From Cladopsammia gracilis (lineage: Eukaryota > Cnidaria > Anthozoa > Scleractinia > Dendrophylliidae), in assembly GCA_022457155.1 (NCBI GenBank), contig JAJGOT010000198.1, forward strand, positions 221,001-285,000: DNA of 64,000 bases, in the 5' to 3' direction. The position numbers and the translations under genes are program-made. Each line of letters starts with the position of its first letter. The stretch's first letter is position 1. The notes under the pieces were generated by a model. That model worked only from the letters and a program-made list of their open reading frames with translations, had not been told where the DNA came from and did not search any database. Shown piece after piece: positions 56,034 to 64,000 of the stretch.

Positions 56034-56208
56034 AGTTGATATTTCATTGCTTTCATCGCTTTTGGTGATTTTTTTCTTCCTATTTCAAGATAACAAAGCA
56101 AGCTCCTGACCATAGTCAATGATACAGTCGGTTCAATATCGCTCAGCATTTGTTCCTAAACAACTTGTTGAATGAGCTGAAAACACAGTATTCAATAGAG
56201 ACCTTAAG

Positions 56209-56993
56209 CAACGACGACGAGTTGGACGACGACGACGACGAGTAGAATTGCTGAAGGGATGGGCCGAGGACGTCGTTCACGACGGGAAAACTAAAATGTT
56301 AAGCGCGCGCTTGGACGTGGACGAGGACATGTAACGATACAGTGCTCATTTTTTCGTGAAGATCGAGAAACAGTTCAATAATTTTACCATGTCTTCTTTT
56401 CACGAGGTCCAGGACCTACTTCTCTTGAGTTATGACGACGGTATTCTAGATAAAGATGAGTTTTTGCTACTACATGAGCAAATATTTACATCAAAATATA
56501 AGCTAATTTTTTGGAAAATTACACTCTAAAATGACCTTAAGGGCATGAAAATTTACGGCTTAAAACAAATGTAAAAGATTACACATAGGTCGGAATTAAG
56601 GAAAAACGAAACAGGTAATCGCTTTGTAAGTTCTCGATTTCACCTTCTTAACTTAAATGTTTTGCTGACAAGATGCAAATCCCTCAAAGCCCGAGTTTTG
56701 ACTGTTTGCAAATTTTTATATTTCAAAATGGCACTAAGATGCAATATCGTGCAAAGATGGGAGGCTAGAGAATATCTAACTTTTCATTCCAAAAGCCAAA
56801 CATAAACTTTCTTCCTAAACACGATGAAAAAACATAAATTTTTACTCACGCTCTCTCGACGTTCGGCCAGGACGGCAAAGATGGCGTTCTCACGTTCTGA
56901 ACTTCATGAGGACGACGAGCGAAGCATGCGCCGTAGCGCGCTAAGCGACATTTTCACTTCCGGTCGTCGTCCTGAGGGCTTGTCGTCGACCTA
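56209..56993. mobile_element. ~785-bp element with GACGACGAC ends
   Basis: GCAACGACGACGAGTTGGAC at the left and GGTCGTCGTCCTGAGGGCTT at the right are loosely inverted, both ends being rich in GACGAC/GTCGTC, and both sides contain AGCGCGC. The interior is AT-rich without a gene. Ends are approximate. Confidence 0.55.
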
Positions 56994-57004
56994 ATATCAA
57001 CGAT

Positions 57005-57240
57005 TGACCGACGTCCTTCAATAGTTACAAGATGTTGAACGGAATAGAACCTGTCTCCATTTTCTTTCAACAACGTTCAACATGTTATGGCCCAAATTCG
57101 ACATGGTATGATAAACGATTCAACATTTGTCGAGCAGCCGTTGCAACATGTGATCAATACAAAATGTTGAACTGTTTATCTTCATTTTGTAAAGTGTTCA
57201 ACTTACGTTACTCTAGACTGCTAGCTGTCTGTAATAATCA
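57005..57240. repeat. TTCAACATGTTGAA-type dispersed repeat
   Basis: Variants of CAACATGTT / GTTGAAC occur at least six times in 230 bp. No gene. Confidence 0.5.
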
Positions 57241-57244
57241 CTGA

Positions 57245-59150
57245 CAACCTTCATTGTTATATTTTAACCGCAAAAGCGAATGATGAGTGACATCTTTTGC
57301 TTGACATTGTTTAATACTTCGTTTGTGTGTACATTTGCAGAAATCTGCATTAATTGCAATTCACAGCATGTCGCTATAAGAGCAATTTCATCAAAACAAG
57401 CCGTGGAATTAGATCATACAAAAGTCTTGAAGTATTTGTAACTAAAGATATCGTTAGAATAAGTGACTAAAGGGCACCAGCTTTTGTATTCGTACATGTT
57501 GAAAGTAGAGGTTTGTATCAGTATTTACTTCTTTCGCCGATTATCTGTAATGTGATCCTTGTTTACACCGAAATATGAGCGCATAGAAATTATTCGACGT
57601 TTTTTTTAATAGGGCATTCAAAAAGGGTCATTTCCTATGAAAAATAAAACCATTTCGAATACTTGAATGATTTAGTCGGTGTGTTTGGTAGATTGTTACT
57701 CATGTTGTTTATAAAGGGTTATATTTTATCAGATGATCGAAATTCGTAATCTTACACCAAACGTGTTATGATATTGACAGACATACGTCGAGTTGCTGCT
57801 TTGACAGTGATACTCAAAAGAGCCCGGGTTATCTCGAGAACGCCTTTTCGCGGTTTCCAATTACAGCAAGGGCGAGTTACAACATGCAGTGTCTTTGCCA
57901 TGTGTGTATACAGTCAACGCTTCTAACCAGCATGGAGGAAAATTGTTGCTCGCGAGCAGGGAATCTGGTGTAATTTTACCCCAATAACGCGGCCACTTCA
58001 GTCAGTAGGTTAGTAATGATTATCGCCGATAGTATTCTACACAGTGCATCAAACAAACAAGCCAACAGCGCTGCTCATGTTTATCTGTGGAATGACTAAG
58101 CTAAGTCAAAATACTCTTCCACATTAAGCCACTGCTGCAATATTGTCCCTCGCATGATAGCTTAATCTTTACTGACTTGAAAACGCAAAGCATAAATACA
58201 TAAACTGGATGCCAAAACAAAGGAAACGCTGAAACGGAAATAACGAAATTTCATCTGTCGCGCCTCTTGAATCGAATAATTGGTGGATTGGCGGCGTGGT
58301 GGTTTCCAAAAGAAATAAATTGATGAGCTTATTATGTACTATTTAGTGCATTGCTAGTGCAGTTTGCTTGTCATTGTAACGGCTTAACAGACGGCATCAT
58401 CATTTTAATATAGACATTGATCATGAACAATATCATTTAAATATGCACGGCTAACAAATCACAGTATTATCGTAATGATACTCTTAGCCGGTTTGTTTTT
58501 TGAGTATCGTATTTTGGGGGTGTTACTGTTAGTTTAGCGCATCTTTGAAATGCGCCCGCTTTGACGAGGTTTCAAATTGCTTTGTATTCATGGCCATTCG
58601 TAATCACTTCATTTGCAATAAGTGATGTTAGTTTAGGCTGGTGAAATGGTTTTCCTCTTCGAGTTTCACTGGTTGCGCATTGCGCGGTTATTACCTTTGA
58701 TGTAAAACCAAAGGGATTAATTCTAAGTGTTATCTACTGATTAAATCAATTCGCGAGTCTCGGGTTTTGCCATTGTTGCAAAATCACTGTTAATTGTTCC
58801 ATCATTATCATACAGTCTAAACTTAAGTTTTGCGGGTGGTGAATTGTGTACTACGTTTTCTTTTGCTTTTTTTTTTTTTGCAATTCTTTAGTTTGATAGT
58901 TCAGGTTACCACACATACGATACCAGGCTTCAGAGTATAAACTGTGCATCCTTGCACTTTGCCCAGTGTCCTCATTTCACGAATCAAGAGTTAAGTTCGA
59001 GTCGTGACGAGTCAAGTGAAAACAAAACAAAAGAAGTATCTTTTTTTTCTTGATGCCTTTTTCATAGTGGTAAACAGCTCGAAAAAATCATTTGCGATAT
59101 TAAAGACCGGCTTATTTTAGTCGCACCCGTACGTAAACTTCAATATTTGC
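57245..59150. other. intergenic, nothing recognised
   Basis: AT-rich sequence without a supported frame, RNA gene or clear repeat. Confidence 0.6.
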
Positions 59151-59151
59151 T

Positions 59152-59557
59152 ATTCGTACGGGAGTCCAGAATTTTCGTAGAATTTTCATGTAATCGCTAT
59201 TTTGCTCAGTCAGTGTACATGGGCTACGCGAACGATTCATTTCGATCTCTTTCAATTTGTTTACACATGAACTCACGGTAATGTCACGCAACAAATACTA
59301 ATAAAAGCCGGGTAGGTTGAATGATCGTGGAATGAATCTATTACAACCTATTTTAAAATATAGAATGTTATGATTGAGGAAGGGAAATATAATTATGAAA
59401 ACGCCTCTAGTATTTGAACTCACAGACTGTTTATGCGAGCGGTGTCCCTTTAAAATATAACAGAATGGTGTAAAAACAAACTAATAACCGATATATAACC
59501 TTGTGTCGAACAAGTATTAACATGGAAATTCTACGAAAAGTACTCCCGTACGAATTA
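59152..59557. mobile_element. ~400-bp inverted-repeat element
   Basis: ATTCGTACGGGAGT with AATTTTCGTAGAATTTTCATGT at the left is mirrored by ACATGGAAATTCTACGAAAAG and ACTCCCGTACGAAT at the right (59,519-59,556). No transposase frame. Confidence 0.7.
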
Positions 59558-59835
59558 TCTGCAGTGGCTGCGAATAAAATGAGCTTTTTACCGGGCTGTT
59601 TACCACACTGTGATATCATTCAGGCAACAAGAATTATAATCAAAGGGCTCTAACAACCATCTCGTGAATACGAAACAAGCTTTCGATAATCCTTTAACTT
59701 CGAAACATTATCCATTATTTCAGCCAGCAAAAGGCAGTATACAAAAACCCCTGTATAATATAATCCGCAGTTAACACTTATAAGCCGGGACGAGGAGGGG
59801 GAAGCGGTTATTGTACGGTATTAAATCGGCTAGCA

Positions 59836-60416
59836 GACCCCCCCGGGAAGGGGGGAACTCATGCATAAAAATGACGGGGGTGCTCGTCGGAAGTTTTCGA
59901 AAAACACCATAAAAGGTACCGGAATCTCGTTTGATGGGCGTGGCCCAAAATAATTTTTACCTCTAAGAGGTACCAATTATAAAACAACACATATAGTAAA
60001 CTACATGTCATATTCTGTCGTATTTTTTCGGCGCAATACCCTAAAAGGTACCGCGATAATTCTAACGGTGGTCATTTTAGATTTTAGTACCCTAAGCGGT
60101 ACCAATCTACAATACATCACATGTCATATTCTGTCATATTTTTTCGGTTCAATACCCTAAAAGGTACCGCGATAATTCTAACGGTGGTCATTTTAGACTT
60201 TAGTACCCTAAGCGGTACCAATCTACAATATATCACATGTCATATTCTGTCGTATTCTTTCGGCTCAATACACTAAAAGGTACCGCGATAATTCTAACGG
60301 TGGTCATTTTAGATTTTTAATAGTACCTTATAAGCGGTACTAATTTACAAATTTTGACCCCTAAAAGGTACGAGGAGCACCCCCTTCATTTTTATATGGG
60401 AGTCCCCTCCCCGGTA
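59836..60416. mobile_element. inverted-repeat element with 117-bp internal tandem repeat
   Basis: The outer ends pair loosely (CCCCCCCGGGAAGGGGGGAACTC against GGGAGTCCCCTCCCCGG), then GGGGGTGCTCGTCGG against GAGGAGCACCCCC. Inside, a unit containing TGTCATATTCTGTCGTATTT and AAAGGTACCGCGATAATTCT repeats three times with a period close to 117 bp (starts near 60,007, 60,124 and 60,240). Paired AAAAGGTACC / AGCGGTACC motifs run through the element. Confidence 0.85.
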
Positions 60417-60657
60417 GCAGACACGTGTGAGAATCCACGCTTTTGGCGCTTCATGCCTTTGCGAACAGCTGGCAGCGATTTGAGCGAATAAGCCCAGGAC
60501 AAAGAGCGAAAAAAAACAACAGTAAAATGATAAATGTTAACTTGCCATTCAATTCCATTTGCAGTTTACAAATAAGTGAATTCCTTACAAACAAGAAAAC
60601 GTCACATAAATATGCATTACAGTCTGTATGTCTGAAACGAGACGTAATACACTGGAG

Positions 60658-60834
60658 AATAGGCCATTTCCGAGTTGCCATTAGCCTCTCTATCCAAGCG
60701 AGGCTAGGTGCGAAACCTTTCTTATGAAAATGATTTTCATTCACATTCAAATAAGTTTTATTTGCATGTGAAAGGTTTCGCACCTAGCCTCGCTTTGATA
60801 GAGAGGCTAAAGGCAACTCGGAAATGGCTTATTA
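60658..60834. mobile_element. palindromic MITE
   Basis: AATAGGCCATTTCCGAGTTGCC at the left and GGCAACTCGGAAATGGCTTATT at the right, with further pairing of TAGCCTCTCTAT and GCGAGGCTAGGTGCGAAACC. Arms about 70 bp, short loop. Confidence 0.85.
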
Positions 60835-60835
60835 T

Positions 60836-61428
60836 CCCGGCCTGTTAAATCAATAAAATCGATGATCGATGAAATCGATATCAATCGATATCAATGACTT
60901 ATGTTTTTGTGATAATTCGATTGACCATTGGTTTCCAATAAAATCGATTAATTGATATCGATTTTATCGATTGCCATCGGTGTTGTATTTTATTCATGTT
61001 ATGACGCTCAAATCAGCAATGAAATGATTTTATTTCGATAACAGAACAGTTGTCTGCGATCATCAGTCACCTTAAAAGCATTGCCACGATCTCCCCTTTT
61101 CTTGCTTACGGAAAAGTTGTCACCAATTGCAACAGTAAATGAACACTCCTGGTACCCTTTCACATCGACATCGGATATCACAAGGGTAACTTCCCGCTCG
61201 CGATGCGGCGTGTCTTGACCAGACATTGTGTTCGTAATTTTGTTACACGAGCTCCGTGAAAACACGCAAAAATCGATAAAATCGATAATTTGCGGGACAT
61301 TTTTTGTGATTATCGATTGATCATCGATTGGCCGATATCAATCGATATCAATTAACTAATTTTATCGATTGGTGTCGATTGATCGATTGGATTTCCGATG
61401 ATCGATTGTCATCGATTTAACAGGCCGG
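60836..61428. mobile_element. 593-bp DNA transposon with TTATTAT target-site duplication
   Basis: The ends CCGGCCTGTTAAATC (left) and GATTTAACAGGCCGG (right) are perfect inverted repeats, and TTATTAT stands directly outside both (60,829-60,835 and 61,429-61,435). Subterminal regions are packed with ATCGATATCAATCGAT motifs. A 7-8 bp duplication with short inverted ends is compatible with a hAT-like family. It contains the small open frame at 61,008-61,226. Confidence 0.85.
61008..61226 (-). CDS. 72-residue open frame inside the transposon, unknown
   Basis: From MSGQDTPHREREVTLVISDV the frame runs through SVSKKRGDRGNAFKVTDDRR to a stop. The composition is protein-like (mixed charged and hydrophobic residues, alternating beta-strand-like pattern) and unlike the ATCGAT repeats around it, so it may be a captured exon of a host gene. 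I do not recognise a family. It could also be a chance frame; the longer version from 61,265 adds 13 residues. Confidence 0.3.
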   Translation of the reverse strand: MSGQDTPHREREVTLVISDVDVKGYQECSFTVAIGDNFSVSKKRGDRGNAFKVTDDRRQLFCYRNKIISLLI

Positions 61429-61550
61429 TTATTATGCATAATGCCTGAAACAAGACAACTAAATGACGTAATACACTGGGAAATTGCCCGAGTTAAAATT
61501 TGCATAATTGTCCCTGTATACTGTATATCGATCTATCAACACTTGGCCTA

Positions 61551-61733
61551 TACACCTTATTCCAATATGGCGGCCAATTTATTATTGTTTTATATGTATG
61601 TTAATTAGCCCTCTTGGCCTCATTTTCGTTTGAAAATTCTTTTGTATTTTGTACATGCTGACGAGGCCAAGAGGGCTAATTTACATGGGTATAAAAGAAT
61701 AATAAAATGGCCGCCATTTTGGAATAAGGTGTA
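61551..61733. mobile_element. palindromic MITE
   Basis: TACACCTTATTCCAATATGG at the left and CCATTTTGGAATAAGGTGTA at the right, and TTAGCCCTCTTGGCCTC paired with GAGGCCAAGAGGGCTAA further in. No coding potential. Confidence 0.85.
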
Positions 61734-62340
61734 TTCATGAAGTAAAAAGGCATCGAAAAAAAAGAAGAAAAATTGATATTTTTTTTAAAAGTTGACCCGA
61801 ACTTGACTCGTTACTTAAACTTGAACTCGTTGACTTGGGCTCGAACTTGACTCGTGAAATAAGCAAACTCCACGTTGCCCGACCCCTTTACAATATCAGT
61901 CGTGTACTTTCAATTCTACTAAATTCAATTCTACAATTCTACAAAAGCTTAAATTTGTCAATGAAATTATGGGATTTGATGAGATATTGGAAAGAACATG
62001 AGGAAAAATTCCTGCCTGCCCTTGGAACTTTTGTACTCTGTCTATTAATACGGAAAAATAGGACAAAAAACTAACAACCCACAATGGAAAATGGAAGCCT
62101 TAATACATGAAATAACTAGCGATGGTCACATAAGCTTGTTTTATTTGTTTTCAATTACATTGTTGGAAATTAAGATGCGGACAAAAAACAAATCCCGTTT
62201 TGGAGTACTATATTTTTTTAGAATTCAAGAAATCCGGATCAATCCTATTTTTCCAAACGAATACAACCCTTAACAAGTCCGTTTCAATAATTATCGCCTT
62301 TAATGTAGTTAACATGCAGGATTGTTGATAGTAAGTCAAT

Positions 62341-62357
62341 CGATCGATTGATCGATC

Positions 62358-62424
<67 letters not shown>

Positions 62425-62640
62425 TAATCAGTCGTCAATCAATCAATCAATCAATTAAGCAGTCGTCAATCGATCAATCAATCAATCAATCAATCATTCA
62501 ATCAGTCATCAATCAATCAGACAGTCAATCAATCAGGAAAACTGACTTGCTCAGCCTGAAGTTGCGGAATGTCAGTTAATCAGTCAGTCAGTCAGTCAGT
62601 CAATCAACCAATTAATCATTCTGTTAGTCGATCAATCAGA
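62341..62640. repeat. (ATCA)n microsatellite region
   Basis: Long runs of ATCA/CAAT tetramers, interrupted by CAGTCGTCAATC variants and a short unique stretch at 62,530-62,570. Confidence 0.95.
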
Positions 62641-62761
62641 CAGTCACCTAAAAAACGATTGTTACGTTGTTTAAAACTGACTTGTTCTTAATGGTGGTAT
62701 ATTCAATCTTTAAACAGAAAGCATGCTGAATTACTTTTGTTGGATGTGGTTTCTCTTTCAG

Positions 62762-62822
62762 GAACCCAACAACGTTTGTAACCTTCCTACATGGAGTCAA
62801 GCGAAATTCCCCGCAAAAGAAG
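62762..62822 (+). CDS. first coding exon of a gene leaving the right edge
   Basis: An acceptor (GGTTTCTCTTTCAG, to 62,761) and a donor (AAG then GTACGT, exon end 62,822) bound the exon. The ATG at 62,791 opens MESSEIPRKRR, a basic stretch that could be a nuclear localisation signal. It joins in phase to the exon at 63,670, giving MESSEIPRKRRKISTPPTGD. The bases before the ATG would be 5' untranslated, and an earlier non-coding exon is expected. The product cannot be identified from 21 residues. Confidence 0.5.
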
Positions 62823-63008
62823 GTACGTAAAGAAATGGAACAGGGAAGAACTGTTTTATTATCTTACAGCTTCTTCCATGAATGGATGCTTCTCTTCCTC
62901 TTACTCTAAAAGTATGATGTGAAGCACAAAACATCAATAGTCTGTTAATGGCTCTCTGGAAATGAAAACGTGAGGTTTTTTTTACTTGTAAACTCTAGGA
63001 CATACAGT

Positions 63009-63038
<30 letters not shown>
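63009..63038. repeat. G30 homopolymer
   Basis: Thirty consecutive guanines, within the intron between the two right-edge exons and next to CCTTAAGGTTTTTCTCC, the same dispersed-repeat context as the C18 run at 52,595. The length in the assembly is not reliable. Confidence 0.9.
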
Positions 63039-63039
<1 letters not shown>

Positions 63040-63493
63040 GGATGCCACACCCCTTAAGGTTTTTCTCCTATTTTAGAGACAATCGATTGCTATGGTAACG
63101 AGATATAACCTCATAAGTAGCATGGATGAAGCCAATTTTGAACAAAAATGCGTATTTTTCACCCTTTTCGGTGAAAAAAAAAACGCTACAAAAGCAGCAA
63201 GATGTTTAATTATATCATATTTTACTACTCTGAAAACCACTCGAAACCACTCGAAACCACTCGTTCCCCCTTGTACCACAGTTGGGGTATAAGTTTGCGT
63301 GTACATCCGAGGGATAATGCAAGCGTTCATAATAACTTCACTTATAACTTCTGTAGTTTTAGTTTTGATTTTCCTTGTTTTATTTAGTATCTACCATGCA
63401 TTGTAAAACTTAACTGTAATTTCTGTATAACAGATAGCTTAAAAATTTTGGGTTTTATCACACTTAACAATAAACGATATCGCGCCCATAACA

Positions 63494-63606
63494 CTAGCCC
63501 GCGAATACAGCCACCTCTTATCGCTTTCGGCCGCTAGGGGCTTTAAAAAGTAACGTTACGCCCCTAGCGGTCGGGAGCGATGAGAGGCGACTTTATTCGC
63601 AGGCTA
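63494..63606. mobile_element. palindromic MITE in an intron
   Basis: TAGCCCGCGAATACAG at the left and TTTATTCGCAGGCTA at the right, with CGGCCGCTAGGGGC paired with GCCCCTAGCGGTCGG around a TAACGTTA centre. It lies in the intron between the two right-edge exons. Confidence 0.8.
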
Positions 63607-63669
63607 CCGTACACATGCCATCGTGAATTGCCTTTTCATTGTTCCCTAATTTTGCTTTTTATTTTATAG

Positions 63670-63701
63670 AAAAATTTCAACACCTCCTACAGGAGACCCT
63701 G
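63670..63701 (+). CDS. second coding exon of the right-edge gene
   Basis: An acceptor (TTTTTATTTTATAG) and a strong donor (CTG then GTGAGT) bound 32 bases that continue the frame of the exon ending at 62,822 as KISTPPTGDP. The exon ends in phase 1, so the gene must continue past the window. The two small exons separated by 847 bases contrast with the single-exon bZIP array. Confidence 0.45.
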
Positions 63702-64000
63702 GTGAGTTTGCAGTTTTGTTGAAATCTTCTTGACTATGAGCAGTCCTTGTTTTATCCTCTTGATAGATTTAGATCTCACTTGACCCATATTATTGGCCCC
63801 TGGGTTGGGATTCGAGCAAACATTGTTAAGACAAGAGGCTGCAAGCAGCCTATACTCATGCGCATGCGTAAGTAAGTTTTATGATATATATTAAAGATGA
63901 TAAGAAGATGTCCGACATGGAGAAGAGTTACTCCTTTCATTCAGTCGTCATTCTTGCAAACCACGTTGTTTACTATTGAATGTTTTGTAAATGAAGGCTG

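Noticed and set aside
55775..56149. 124-codon minus-strand frame
   Set aside because: It lies in the repeat-rich interior and right end of an inverted-repeat element and reflects the GGTACCCCTTT repeats.
62341..62640. CRISPR-like or satellite array
   Set aside because: The units are plain ATCA tetramers without spacers; a simple microsatellite.

Overview
The window looks like nuclear DNA of a marine invertebrate, most likely an anthozoan cnidarian (coral or sea anemone). The reasons are AT-rich DNA with sparse genes, interstitial TTAGGG/CCCTAA tracts, dozens of short palindromic (MITE-like) elements, tRNA-derived SINEs, and eroded LINE tails. The taxonomic call is inference; nothing in the sequence names the species.

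Left third (1-15,800). No complete gene is recognisable. The region holds repeats: a 123-bp palindrome at 428; a (TA)n tract and a duplicated 128-bp block near 1,800-2,240; a roughly 1-kb imperfect palindrome at 3,403-4,425; a minisatellite of about thirty 36-bp units at 8,482-9,560; a 4.5-kb region bounded by inverted repeats (9,560-14,076) with two nested palindromes; and a 730-bp element at 14,339-15,067. A few exon-like pieces with good splice signals (2,869-2,919, 5,390-5,481, 5,934-5,988) may belong to an unresolved gene.

Centre (15,830-45,700). This is the main locus: eleven genes or pseudogenes plus one frameshifted copy, all encoding short bZIP proteins of the Maf family (extended homology region, Maf-type basic region with the NRxYA signature, zipper). 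All are read here as single-exon coding regions of about 180-200 residues with an acidic N-terminus. Three groups are visible. Class A (16,980; 22,806; 28,610; relative at 33,039) is the most Maf-like. Class B (18,134 pseudo; 23,954 pseudo; 29,759 intact; relative at 45,089) has an altered basic region. Class C (37,728 frameshifted; 40,931 intact) is a separate tandem pair. The minus-strand part is a 5.8-kb tandem unit (A, B, A') present 2.5 times. A is open in every unit, A' is broken in both copies, and B is intact only in the last. Palindromes matching the NF-kappaB consensus (GGGGATTCCCC or GGGACTTTCCC) recur about 100-180 bp upstream of several of these start codons, although the surrounding DNA differs. 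The locus therefore resembles a lineage-specific bZIP array with possible kappaB input.

Right third (45,700-64,000). It holds two copies of a tRNA-like SINE composite, a frameshifted family-31 glycosyltransferase (48,878-49,742), telomere-type repeats in opposite orientation at 52.5 and 54.4 kb (the second inside a palindrome), LINE C-terminal fragments, and a dense run of inverted-repeat elements. One of these (60,836-61,428) has clear TTATTAT target-site duplications. At the right edge, two small exons (62,762-62,822 and 63,670-63,701) join in frame into the start of an unidentified plus-strand gene that leaves the window.
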